Assembly (NCBI GenBank): GCA_963924555.1
Contig: OZ004584.1
Span: 8,253,753 to 8,317,752 of the forward strand
DNA from: Crambe crambe
Lineage: Eukaryota > Porifera > Demospongiae > Poecilosclerida > Crambeidae
Direction of reading: 5' to 3'
DNA: 64,000 nt
The position numbers were made by a program, and so were the translations under genes. Positions 43,382 through 54,140 of this stretch are shown piece by piece; position 1 is the stretch's first letter, and the number at the start of each line of letters is the position of its first letter. A model generated the notes under the pieces. The model had not been told where the DNA came from and ran no database searches. It saw only the letters and a list, made by a program, of their open reading frames with translations.

Positions 43382-43390
43382 ATGGTATAG

Positions 43391-44273
43391 GCATAGATAT
43401 TAGACACGGAACAGGATTGGAAACTGCCTACGTCATGTGACGTCACGCCCATTAAGCTAATACATTTCGTGCATGCTATCCGCGTTGTAACCATAGAAAA
43501 TTTAGCCCTATTGTCGCAATACATTTTCTGAGGAAGAGAGGTACAGACTTTGTGGGACTAGAGCTACGAGTGCAAGTACTTTTCTAGCAATTTTATCCTA
43601 TAGAAGTTTGGAAGGTAAAGTTTCTTACTGGAATAGACTGAAATAAAGAGTGTAGTAATTGTTCTTGGTGTAGGATATGTTGCTAAAGATTTTATAGGCC
43701 TACCAATTTGTGGGACTAAAACAGGACTCGCATAAATTTAGAAGTCAAGTATTTGGTATCTTTTAGTAGTATAATAGTTTGTCTATCGGATGATATATGT
43801 TATATTGATTCATAGCTGTTAGTTTTTTTTGATTGCAGTGTTAAACTAGCTATGGGTTAAATAGTTATTATTATTACATTTCTATTATTTATTTACATTA
43901 TCATGTTTTATTATCCACTCCATAAAGCTCTCTGCACAAGAATGGGCATCTATAGATGGCTGGAGAGGAAGACTAAACTCTTCATCTTTCAAAATCCTTG
44001 AGATACTGAATCTCATAGATTTGTACTGTCTAGCTAGATCTAGTATCATATTAAGTTTTATTATTTTTATAGAAACACAACATGGAAACACTCTAGCCCA
44101 GCTAATATTAAGCTACTAGACTAATATCTACTCTGATATCTTTTGCAGAACTCATCCTTAACTATGTGGTAACTATGCATTCATATCTCGCGCCAAAATT
44201 TCCCGGCAAACACGGATAGCACGCGCATGGTAGTATTAAGTTTCCAATCCTGTTCCGCGTCTACTATCTATGC
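43391..44273. mobile_element. Mutator-like non-autonomous transposon, 883 bp, 9-bp TSD
   Basis: Terminal inverted repeats of about 34 bp begin GCATAGATA and end GGATTGGAAAC (two mismatches). They are flanked by the direct repeat ATGGTATAG at 43382-43390 and 44274-44282. The paralogous segment at about 36625 has a single ATGGTATAG and no insert, which is an empty site. The 9-bp TSD and long TIRs are typical of MULEs. No transposase is encoded; the 68-codon minus-strand ORF inside is unrecognised. Confidence 0.82.
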
Positions 44274-44793
44274 ATGGTATAGGGGAGATGGGTATATTAT
44301 GGAAATTTGAAACACTTTCATTAATTTAGCCAGCTACAGTAGCTATTATATTAAAGTATAGGAAAGTGAATTGGGCATTATGAAAAATGTATATTGCACA
44401 TGCACTTAGGAAGTTCCAAAAAACAACAGCACTTATTTAACAGTTCTTTCCCTTCCTATAGGCAGGCAAGACAAAATGAACAAACTACCTCAGTATACTA
44501 TGTATCATACTGTAATGGCATATCTCTTTGAGTTTGTATGGTCATGTGTTTCTAGTATACAACGAAAATAGCTAAACAGCCCAGTATACTGCATGTGATA
44601 TAAAAGTTTAAATTTATTGAGACAATTTAGTGTACACTGCACATGCACCTATAGATAGCTAGACATTTTTAGTGTGCATAAAATTAGTTCTATTCATATA
44701 ATTACATGTGGTATGCTGTATGTGGTACACTGCATGGATGTGGTTTGAGGCCTCTCTTGATTACTGCATGGCTACATCATAGCTACAGCTATA

Positions 44794-44950
44794 CAGTGGA
44801 ACCTCTAAATGCAGACACCTTTGGGACCAGCGAAAAGTGTCCTGATTAGAGAGGTGTCCCTATTTCAGGGGTTAAATTATACACATTTATATTGTGTTGG
44901 GACAAGAAAAGGTGTCCTGATTAGAGAGGTTTTTGCATTTCAGCACGTTT
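44794..44950. mobile_element. CAGTGGAACC foldback element, degraded
   Basis: Starts CAGTGGAACCTCTAAATGCA and carries GTGTCCTGATTAGAGAGGTG twice. It lacks the clean second terminus and is related to 38609-38943. Confidence 0.75.
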
Positions 44951-45168
44951 AGGGTATAATATGAAATCTAACTCGCAGTGGCTCTTAATTTTTGGCCTAT
45001 GTTATCCTAGTTACTATGAGAATGAGGGTCTCTATGGGTCATAGCTAAAAGTGGCAGTTATACAGGTAGTTTGGAATGCTTCTTGAAATTAAAACAAGTC
45101 AGCTATAATGAGTATAGCTATATCCTACTAGCTGTATATACATGTTGACAATACAGTTTACTTCAGCA

Positions 45169-45288
45169 CACTGTAAAAATAAAAGTGTGTACTGCACACT
45201 AAATTGTCCCAATACATACACTAAAAACAAAAACAGTGTGTGTATTGGGACAAAGTGGTGTGCAGTAAACACTTCTGTTTTTACGGTG
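45169..45288. mobile_element. Palindromic MITE, CACTGTAAAAA family, copy 2
   Basis: Nearly perfect hairpin. It opens CACTGTAAAAATAAAAGTG and closes CACTTCTGTTTTTACGGTG, with the centre at about 45229. It is the best-preserved member of the family. Confidence 0.88.
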
Positions 45289-45358
45289 CACGTTTCCAAA
45301 GACCAGTGTATTCATGGAAAATCTCATGCTAACTACAGTAGTTTGCAAAACAATTGTC

Positions 45359-45393
45359 TAGCCTCGTACCCAGAAGGCCTGGGTACGAGGCTA
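45359..45393. mobile_element. 35-bp micro-palindrome flanked by AACAATTGTC repeats
   Basis: Arms TAGCCTCGTACCCAG and CTGGGTACGAGGCTA with a 5-nt loop. AACAATTGTC flanks both sides (45349-45358, 45394-45403). The paralogue near 37780 has only one comparable AACAATT...TTGTC site and no hairpin. Confidence 0.78.
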
Positions 45394-45410
45394 AACAATT
45401 GTCAAGGGAT

Positions 45411-45553
45411 ACAGTGAATTTCAAGTTGGTTATCCAATGTAAGATGCCAAATCTAAGAGGTGTGTAAACATGTGGCTTTTCCTCAATAGATGCAAGTTTT
45501 TATTGCAGTCAATTTGTGCTTTACATTTGGACAACCGACTCGCAATTCACTGT
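45411..45553. mobile_element. Palindromic MITE with ACAGTGAATT ends
   Basis: Starts ACAGTGAATTTCAAG and ends AATTCACTGT. An internal TGTGGCTTTTCCTCAATA segment also appears in a related element at 52652-52777. Confidence 0.78.
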
Positions 45554-45664
45554 ATAGATCCTTGAAGTATTGTGGCTGGAGAACAATTATAGAGCCTATC
45601 TCTGTCGTCTTGTATTAATGTACACATGCAGTGAAACTAGCTGAGAACTGGAATCTCAAATGTG

Positions 45665-45846
45665 CACTGCAAAAACAGAATTGTTATTTTAATAAACATA
45701 ACAGTTAATTAAGACTAATCATCGTTGAAACAACCAAACAGTTTGTTGTATTCACCAAAAATATAGCGTCATTTTGACAGATTTCAAATGATTAATCTCA
45801 CCTAACTAAGCAAGTTTGTTAAAATAACAATTTCGTTTTTGCAGTG
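45665..45846. mobile_element. Palindromic MITE, CACTGCAAAAAC family
   Basis: Opens CACTGCAAAAACAGAATTG and closes CAATTTCGTTTTTGCAGTG. The interior has inverted TTAGGTGAGATTAATC-type sequence. Decayed copies lie at about 37345-37495 (opposite orientation) and 49330-49488. Confidence 0.85.
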
Positions 45847-46061
45847 TGGTCAGAGTGTTTTAATTTAATAGGAGCAATGTGCTTGATCTAGGTCTCCCCT
45901 GAGACTGCTAGGCTATATAAACTAAGTGCCAAGTTATCAACTCTGTGGCACTGTGGGTTACCAATTGATAGCACCTGTGCATGCATGGTTACAGGTCATA
46001 CACTAGATAAACTAGACTCAGTAGCTACTAGAATAATATAGCTACATTATACAGTAACATA

Positions 46062-46221
46062 TGTGACAGTCGAGGGTAGAAATCAAACTTTATTCACGTT
46101 TTAGTCAAAGTTTACTTTTGTCATGACTGATGCTTTGCAATAAAATTTTCAGCCTTTCAAACTTTTTTTTTCAAAAGTAGAAAGCGTGAATAAAGTTTGA
46201 TTTCTACCCTCGACTGTCACA
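46062..46221. mobile_element. 160-bp Tc1/mariner-type MITE with TA target duplication
   Basis: Perfect 37-bp terminal inverted repeats starting TGTGACAGTCGAGGG, flanked by TA on both sides. The duplicated segment at 38116 reads CAGTAACATATATAATATAG without the insert, which is a precise empty site. Confidence 0.93.
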
Positions 46222-46809
46222 TATATAATATAGTTGCCATGACAAACTGACTGTGATATACATGTATCAAGCAACAGACATAACATTCATGAGAAAAAAA
46301 TTAGGGATGGCTGTGTACGGTTCAAAAAAGGTCAGCAACAAGAGAGTGAACTTCAGTGAAGTAACCCCTTACCTACGTGCTAATGCGGTAGATGGTGCCC
46401 ACTACCATGATGTCATAGTAGAATTGAAAAAACAAAACAAAATAAAACAAAACAAAACAAAAAACAAACAAACAAGCAAACAAACAAATTATTCCAGCAT
46501 AATTCTCAATACTAGTTTCAAGGCCAAATTGCTGATTAGCAAGTGATATTTTGTGAGGTAGCTACCTAGTCAAATCCAAGCTTTCTAGCAATAGTCCCAT
46601 GGCGATGTTGTAGTGCTTGATGAATTGGCGGACACCTTGCTTGGATACAATTATTTTGGTCTGCAAGTAGCTACAAGACAATAGCAGCTAAATGATTATG
46701 ATGAATTCAAAGGTACATAGCTACACAACCACCATACCCTTTACCTTATACATTGATTCCTAGCTACCTTGATCTAGTCCTTGCTGAGCTTGAGAGGTGT
46801 CAGTCTTTT

Positions 46810-47280
46810 AATCTCTACTGGATGCTCGTCAGCTATAAAATGAGATAACATAGTAGCCACAGTTTCTGCCAGCTTCCTCCAACTGGGATGTCTGAATTTT
46901 TTTTGCATCATAATTAGCTAGCTAAGACAATCACAACATAGCTAGAAGGTTATTGGCACCAATAGAGTCCAGGATAGCAAAGATTATCCCAAGCTGGATA
47001 GGTAAATCACTGTGAACTTCACTATGAACTTGAAGATAAGCCTTCACTCTTGGACGGGGTTAGGTGTGACCCTCTCTCCCTCCTCTTTCTCCCCCTTCCC
47101 CAGAAGGAGTGGATGGCATATAGAGGAGGAGCACAAAATCAAAGACAGCCAGTCATGATTGAGGGAGGGACATAGTGTATATAGATGAATATCTTATACT
47201 GAACCTGCCTAGTTAGAGACCAACAAGTCTCCCATGTGAGACCAAAGCTCAAGGTATAGACGGAGCATATGGTCCTGCCT
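46810..47280 (-). pseudogene. Relic of a 2A-family gene: Death exon fused to leader exon
   Basis: Minus strand. The 46810-46995 part matches the Death-domain exon of genes B and D (CTGGCAGAAACTGTGGCTAC, CCCAGTTGGAGGAAGCTG region). 47036-47280 matches the leader exon up to the first helix. The introns and the 2A end between them are deleted and the frame is broken. It is more complete than the 38.3 kb relic. Confidence 0.8.
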
Positions 47281-47398
47281 GATAGCTAAACAGGTCCAGC
47301 AATAATAACTGTATAGAAAGAAAAGGAACAAATGTGGAAACATCAACAATCCTCAAAATTAGCTAATGTTCATAAACTGCATGTGCAATAAGTATATT

Positions 47399-47505
47399 CA
47401 CTATAAAAATGAAAGTGTTTACTGCACACCATTTTATCCCAATGCACACACTGTTTTGTTTTTAGTGTGTGTATTGGGATCTATTTAGTGTGCAGTATAC
47501 ACTTT
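47399..47505. mobile_element. Palindromic MITE, CACTGTAAAAA family, copy 3
   Basis: Same element and same flanking sequence (CATCAACAATCCTCAAAATT) as 39828, so this pair was copied by the segmental duplication and did not insert independently. Confidence 0.75.
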
Positions 47506-47729
47506 AGTGTATAGGCTCTTTGATAAAGCTAACTGTGAAACATCAATGATCCTCGTATAAGAGATAACAGAATCTCAGGTCATGAGCAGGGGGCAGGGCT
47601 GGAAGTTGAAGCTATTATATAAAAAGAACAGCAATGTAGAGACAGATCCAGCATCAGATTGATCACCATCAAACAGTTTTTAACTTCAAACAGTACTTCT
47701 ACTCATCCTTTTCCTGCAAACTACAATTA

Positions 47730-48000
47730 GAAAAGGATTCCTTTAAGATTCTCATCTTTGCATGCCTGGTAGCTGTGGCTTTCTCCCAGTGTAACCCTCT
47801 CTCAGTTCCAAGCTGTCTAGCTACTGATTTAAGGGTAATATATTATTATGCAGAATATCCGTTACCTTGGTTGCTTAGCTATAGCTACTACTCACAAAGA
47901 CTCATGACTGTAGCTACTATTATTTTTTCATACAGAGTCCAAATCCAACCTTTTGCAGTTCCTGTACTTCAATTTGATTCCGTCACAGGGTGTCAACTCT
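47730..48000 (+). pseudogene. Small secreted GPI-type protein, copy 3, start codon lost
   Basis: The promoter (TATA at 47618) and signal-peptide codons persist (ILIFACLVAVAFSQCNPLS), but the start position reads AGG where other copies have ATG. Exon 2 begins normally (AGTCCAAATCCAACC, then TTTTGCAGTTCC) and is then disrupted by the duplication at 47970. The GPI exon is missing. Confidence 0.85.
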
Positions 48001-48260
48001 AATTACATGCAGTACATTAGTGCTGGTATAGTGTGGTCTCTCTAATTAGAGCAGTCTGGTGCCTGCAATAGAGCCTGGTCCTTCTCTTTTTCATCCGGTC
48101 CTTCTCTGTGATTCTAATTTGATTCCGTCACAGGATGTCAACTCTAATTACATGCAGTACAGAGACTCTCAAGGGTGTCTTACTGCTGGTATAGTGTGGT
48201 CTCTCTAATTAGAGCAGTCTGGTGCCCATAATAGAGCACAGTCCTTCTCTTTTTTTATTC
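47965..48260. repeat. Tandem duplication truncating copy 3
   Basis: The block from TTTGATTCCGTCACAGG to TAATTAGAGCAGTCTGGTGC (about 47977-48064) recurs at about 48116-48224 with an extra 30 bp inside. Confidence 0.88.
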
Positions 48261-51200
48261 GGTTCTTCTCTATCATTATCATTATGATTTTAACCCTAGA
48301 CAGTTTCGAATGCAATTATACCCAAATGCTGCATGTAGGAAGCTGTTTATGTGAACCTGTAATGCTTGCCACAAAACACTTACTTCAGCCTAGCAGTGGC
48401 CTACTATCTAGGCCAACAATCCACTTAGATAAGCCTAGCACCTGCACATGTACAGTAGGTAGGCTAGTAATATTAGATACTGACTAGTATCACTTCAGGA
48501 ATCCCAAAAGATAATTTCCTTCAGCTAGCTAGCTATAGCTACGTACGTTGATAATAATAATTTTAAAAAAATAAATAAATAAATAAATGAAGCAGCTAAC
48601 TGTATGTCACAGCACACCTCATTGCTCTCTGACTGCCCCACCCCTCAAAAAACCAAATTAGGAGAAGGTTGTAGCTAATGATTGTATTTTCATTATTCAC
48701 TCGCGAGAGCCAGTTAGTTAGTGAGCTAATGGTAATCATAATTGAATTGTTTGAGGGAAGAAGATAAGGATTATGGGTACATGCTGCAGAGGCAGAAACA
48801 CCACGGGTGTGGGGATGGCATGTTACCATGTTTTGTTATCCATAATGTTACATTCTACAGAATAAAAATGCCAGAAATATTTTTTTAAAAACCCTCTAGC
48901 CACCCAATGCCAGTTCAAACTCATATTCTACTTAGCTATCCCCAATTATAGGTGGCAGCCATTGACTTTCTCACTGTAAAAACAGCAGCTATAGGGTATC
49001 TTGATAGCATAAGTTCAGAGATAGCTTAAACTGAAGCCAATCCCAACTGAGCATGCTCAGAAGTTTGACCTTTGACCTGTTTTTCGAACATGATAGACAA
49101 CTCACCGTATAGTTGATTGGAAGAGCTATAACTTAATCAGTAGCCATTACATGTTATCCCGCGAGATATAATCTTATATCGTTATTATAAAGGCATGCTA
49201 CTATAAAAATAATGTGATCATATAGCTAAGTGGCTGTTTCTAAATTTGAGTAAAGTGGTACTTATCCCCATTTACCACTGACCCCTTCAATTGCACCAAG
49301 TCCTAGAAAGAGGTGTTTTGTGCATTGTTCAGGCACAGAATTATTATTTTTGATAAACATAGCTACCTGTTAGGTGAGACTAATCATTGTTGAAATAACC
49401 CAACAGTTTTTCATGTTCACCAAAATTGACAGATTTCAAATGATTAATCTCACCTAACTAATAGGTTTGTAATTTCTTTTTTGCAGTGGAGGCTCTCCCC
49501 CATAATACCTGTAACCTGAGTGGTATGAAAAATCTGGGAGGTGTCGTAGCTACGTAAATGTGGCTTGCAAGCTAATCCATAGCAGCTAGCTACTCCTGTA
49601 AATTCCAGAGGGCCTGGCTCCCTGTATAGATTCGCCCTGATCAGTCCAGTGCTAAGATCAGGTGATAAGGTCTGTTTGGGGCCTCAGATTCCCTGGTTGT
49701 GTGGCTAATCAGGATTCGATCTAGAATTTTAAGTTGGGGTAGAAGTGTGTAAAGGGGGTGCATGCAATTGTAGGGGGATGTGACGATTGTGTGGCCATAA
49801 GGCCACAGCGAGGGGGAGGGAGGCACGAAGCAAAAAAATATGTACTTTTGGAAACCTAGAATTAATTGAATGTGTGTCCCCTCCCATGTGGAGCATGGAG
49901 CTGATACTTTATGAAGAAGAAAAAAATGATTATGAGTCATTGACTATTGTTTATTTTGGTCACAAGGACATTTTTCACTTCTTTGAAAAGGCAAGTAGGA
50001 ATGGCTAATGTGTATAGTTCAAAAAAGTTCAGCAACAAGAGAGTGAACTTCAGTCAAGTAACCTCTTACCCATCACCAACTACAAGCTAACTATTCCTAC
50101 TTCACTCCCATGACAGGCCAAGATGAGATATTAAGTAGGAACAGTTAGCTTGTAGTTGGTGATGGGCAAGAGGTTACTTGACTGAATCTTTTTATAGTCG
50201 TCCACTATTGCCTCTAGTGTTTTAGAAAGAGTCAATACATATATGCAAGGTGTGGTCAAAGGTATCTTCACCCATCCTGCTACGAAGTCTGAATTTAACA
50301 GCTTGTAGCTAGCTGTAAGCAGCTGCATGTGGTTATAATTAACATGCATATGTAGCATTATTGTTCAGCAAGTGAAAATTTTGCCTGGAGTGTTTGGGGT
50401 AGAAGCTTCCACCCCACCTACCCCAGTAGATAGAACCCTGCTAATGGTGGAGCAGGCACCCTTGATGCACATAATACCTGCGCATAGCGGAGAGAAAGAG
50501 AGACAACATCGAATCCAGCCAATGGTGCATGGTATAACAGGCCAGGCTCCACCTCCCCTGCTGCAGATATCCTTTTTGCAGAGATAAGAGTGGCCAGTCT
50601 CTTATACATATTTATGGCAGCACATCCCATGCACAATGGAACAAAGGGACGGGTGAAAGAGCCATGTTCAACTTCTCTGATTCGTTTATCATAAGACCTT
50701 ACTGTAAATTGCTAGAGCAAACACCAGTTAGCTAGCTACCTCTGGTTACCATCAGCTACAATGAACTCTATTTACATTCACCTTGCCCCTTGATCATTCA
50801 CTATATCTGCTATAACTTTCTCAATTCTTAACTAAATTTCTAGTTTAATGCATCAACAGAGAGCTGAGTATCCACTCTCTCTGATGGTGTGAAATTTGAA
50901 ATTTGGTTAAGAATTGAGAAAGTTATAGCAGATATAGTGAATTATCAAGGGACAAGGTGAATGCAAATAGACTTTAGTGTGTGTAGCTATAGGGGACTAG
51001 CTATTGGTGTACACTGCACACCATTTAAGTATCATGTGTATGTGCATGTGCTAGAACACTTAACCTGATTACTGTCTCAGAGATCAATATAATTAGGAGT
51101 CTATTTGCACAGTTTTGAGAATTGTTGATGTTTTCACGGTTAAATTAGCCTTCAATGTTCCTTTGATTTATGCATTTAACTCCTTTATTCCCAAGCATGC

Positions 51201-51420
51201 AGGTCAGGCTTAATGAGCAGGGGATGTGATAATTTGTCACAGAATATAGGACCATAGAATATATAGCTGTAGTGATCACACTTATTTTTAACAGACTAAT
51301 TATTACATGACACACACACAGGCAGGATAATATGCCATGTGGCGGAAATGACCCACAGGAAATGAAACAAGTAGCTCTATACATTACATGCAGGGGGTGG
51401 GGCTGGATGCTGAAGTTATT
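48261..51420. repeat. Gene-poor region: duplicated upstream block, MITE relics, foldback
   Basis: Contains an orphan 2A-gene upstream block (about 48470-48790), a CACTGCAAAAAC-family relic (49330-49488) and a foldback with about 54-bp arms at 50049-50103/50132-50186. An inverted pair at about 50805-50945 (TATCTGCTATAACTTTCTCA and its complement) lies near 50.9 kb. The ORFs here match nothing I recognise. Confidence 0.65.
50049..50186. mobile_element. Foldback element related to the 61.3 kb palindrome
   Basis: Arms of about 54 bp around a short centre. The left arm contains TACCCATCACCAACTACAAG and CTATTCCTACTTCACTCCCA, the same order as the inner part of the palindrome at 61312-61748. Unpaired half copies lie at 38258-38320 and 46338-46400. 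Confidence 0.82.
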
Positions 51421-51529
51421 GTATAAAAAGAACAGCAGTGTAGAGACTGACAGATCCAGCATCGTCATCAAACAGTAGCACTTCTCACATCCTTTTCCTG
51501 CAAACTACAATCAACAGTTACTCAAGAAA

Positions 51530-51967
51530 ATGATTGCCGCTAAGATTCTTGTCCTTGCATGCCTGGTAGCTGTGGCTTTCTCCCAGTGCAGCAGCCCTTC
51601 CTCATCACTTCAAAATTGTATCACTAATTTAGCCAGGGTAAGATATAGCTGTATTATAGCTAATTTTGTATACTCACAAATTATTTTTCATGCAGAATCC
51701 AAATCCAGCAACCTTTTGCAGTTCTTGTGCTTCAGGTTTGAGTGCATATTACAGGTCTTGTGGTCTTCCTTCCAGCGCTTTGAATGCCAGTGAGTAGCTA
51801 CAGCTAGTAACTGAGCGATTTTCCATGAAAAAAAATTTTTTTTTCTCATTACAGTTTGTCCTGATAGTGGCAGTCCAAGCACCTCTGGTAGTGGCAGTCC
51901 AAGCACCTACAGTTTCTCACTGGCTCTAGTGATGGTCGTTCCAGCTGCTATAGCAGCACTCTTCTAG
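51530..51967 (+). CDS. Small secreted GPI-type protein, copy 4
   Basis: Model join(51530..51637, 51696..51789, 51855..51967), phases 0 and 1, 104 residues. Exons 1-2 and both introns are nearly identical to copy 1, so these two are the most recent duplicates or have been converted. Exon 3 carries an in-frame 24-bp tandem duplication that doubles GSGSPST just before the hydrophobic tail, lengthening the presumed stalk at the GPI site. The TATA promoter is at 51422. Confidence 0.8.
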
Positions 51968-52600
51968 TGTGTATGAGCATGCAAACAACAGAGAACAGAG
52001 AACAAATAACAGAGAACAAATATTATATTAGTCATAAACTCATAGCCTTAGCTAGTTAGTAGCTATGGAGAATATTATAGTCAATAGGAATTGTTACTGT
52101 GTTTGAATATAATAATTATATTGAGTATGATCAGCTCAAGGAATGCAAAGTCTAAAATGCTTACACTGCATGCACCCAGAACTCCTTTAATACATACCAA
52201 TTGCCTCCTTAATAGTTCCTGTGTGAGTTCTTTCAGTATTATACACTTATAGCCATGAAAAGTGTTCAACTATAATGGATGTTATAGTGATTTTTTTTTC
52301 CAAGTGTCCACCATGGAAATACAATCTCTATAACATGGAAGACAGATGCAATCATCATTCTAATTTAAAGTCTCGTTTAAAATCAATCCCGTCATAACCA
52401 GCATAGAAAGAAAGAGGAAGTGTATCAATGCTGGCTAGTGGTGTCACTCCCAGATTGTCTCACTCTGACTCACCCATGCATTAAATACACGGAGCAATAC
52501 AATGGAATTTACTGTCAAGTATACATTCACAGTATTTGTACTGTATGTGTTGATGCTTTATTGAGTGGTTCATCTAAAGAATGTGTGGGTTGCCTCAGAT

Positions 52601-52644
52601 CAAGGGCGTATCGAGCTGCCGCTTCACAGCTCGATGTGCCCTTG
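52601..52644. mobile_element. 44-bp micro-palindrome with 7-bp target duplication
   Basis: CAAGGGCGTATCGAGCTG pairs with CAGCTCGATGTGCCCTTG around an 8-nt loop. The direct repeat CTCAGAT flanks it (52594-52600, 52645-52651). The paralogue near 43090 reads GGGTTGTCTCAGATACAG without it. Confidence 0.85.
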
Positions 52645-52651
52645 CTCAGAT

Positions 52652-52777
52652 ACAGTGAATTGCAAGTAGATGCTAATTTTAAAACAGCTGTGTAAACTTA
52701 AGGTTCATGATGTATGGCTTTTCCTCAATACAATTTTACATTTGGACAACTAGCTAGCTAGAGTTGCAATTCACTGT
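52652..52777. mobile_element. MITE relative with ACAGTGAATT ends
   Basis: Starts ACAGTGAATTGCAAG and ends CAATTCACTGT; same family as 45411-45553. Confidence 0.65.
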
Positions 52778-52939
52778 AATAATCCTCCACATGCATTTAA
52801 GTGATTCTTATTTTCCCATCTCAACTCCTAATTTGAAGACAGAACACCTTCAATGTGCTAGGGACTCAAGTAGCTGTATGAAGAGCAGAAGTTTTCATCT
52901 TTTCGTTCCATCTAGTCATTCGTCGATAGCTATCTATGA

Positions 52940-52984
52940 TTCATTCATTCATTCATTCATTCATTCATTCATTCATTCATTCAT
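52940..52984. repeat. (ATTC)n tetranucleotide microsatellite
   Basis: About eleven uninterrupted copies followed by (ATC)n. Confidence 0.95.
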
Positions 52985-53234
52985 CATCATCATCCACAGA
53001 CTTATATTTCAGAAATGTTTATAAAAAAACTACCGATCGATTTGCTAGTCAGGGGCAGGGCATGTTTGTATAGTTAGTGCACTGCAAAAAATGTCTGGTT
53101 GAAAGCTAGCAGAATTGGATACATTCGATGGTGTCACTGTTCAACTGCAGAGAAGTGAATTGACAGTACAGGAAGACTGGACTTCAACAGCCAGTCTGCA
53201 TGTGTTGCAATTGAACCTAATACCACAACTACAT

Positions 53235-53552
53235 ATGTACATAACTCTTCTCAGATCAGCAGCCAGTGATGCAACATCAGCTTCATGCAGTGATATCACC
53301 AGCTCAGTGCCTCCAACCTGTAAACTTTGATTTCAGTATAAATTGTCTCATTTTCAGTATTTTTACCATGAATTTCAGTATTTCCAGCCATTTTTAAGTA
53401 ACACTAATATAAAATGTGTATAGTGAATTTGCTTAAATTTCAGTATTTTTGGAAAAATCTTCAGTATTTTTGGTCAAATTTCAGTAAAAATACTGATAAA
53501 TCAGTATGGTTGGAGGCTCTGCCAGCTACTGATCTGGGGAAGAGTTATGTAC
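53235..53552. mobile_element. Inverted-repeat element with TCAGTATTT-rich interior
   Basis: GTACATAACTCTTCTCAGATCAG on the left faces CTGATCTGGGGAAGAGTTATGTAC on the right, and CAGTGCCTCCAACC faces GGTTGGAGGC further in. The interior is a T-rich series of TTTCAGTATTT motifs. Confidence 0.7.
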
Positions 53553-53597
53553 ACAGTACACACCTTCAGCACATACATGGGAAATAATAATTTTTTT

Positions 53598-53759
53598 ATG
53601 GAGCTTTAATTTCTGTCAAAATTCAACCCTATGAATTCAGTGCATGCATGGATTTAGCAACTGAAGTATAGCACTGGATTTTCCCACTGAAATTCATGCA
53701 CTGAATTAAAGACTGCGCTGAATTCACAGGGCTGAAATTTGACACAAATTAAGCTCCAT
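53598..53759. mobile_element. Palindromic MITE with ATGGAGCTTTAATTT ends
   Basis: The left end ATGGAGCTTTAATTTCTGTC faces the right end GACACAAATTAAGCTCCAT, and GAATTCAG/CTGAATTC pairs occur inside. Confidence 0.8.
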
Positions 53760-53912
53760 CGGTCTTCGATTAGAATGGAATATAGTGACTTAGCTATCAG
53801 ACACAACTGATACCTGTAAAGTACAGGACTGCTCTATGCTCCATCAAAATGTATTGAGTAGCTTGTATAAACAGGTGTGCATGCATCACTAGTGAATTCT
53901 GCCAAGGTTCCT

Positions 53913-54140
53913 GCTCTCAGGGATGATGGTTAGACAATTGGACACATCCAGCTATTGAGGAAGATCTAGTGGTGGCACTGACAGGAAAATTCAAGGGCTG
54001 CTCTTAGGGATGATGGTTAGCTATAATTTAATTGTCCAGCTATTGAGAAAGATCTAGTGGTGGCACTGATAATTGAAATTCAAGGGGTACTCTCAGGGAC
54101 GATAATTTAATTATCCATGGAGCTATCAAGGAAGATCTAG
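53913..54140. repeat. Three diverged tandem copies of an approximately 88-bp unit
   Basis: Each copy has CTCTCAGGGATGATGGTTA-like sequence, then CCAGCTATTGAGGAAGATCT and GTGGTGGCACTGA. The third copy is truncated. Confidence 0.8.

Noticed and set aside
48261-48490. A possible terminal exon for the broken secreted-protein copy 3
   Set aside because: No PSTYSFSLALV-type tail is encoded within 4 kb downstream in the right orientation, so the copy is truncated.
49641-50636. Several 70-100 codon ORFs on both strands
   Set aside because: They overlap repeats and each other, with no domain, no splice model and no paralogue.
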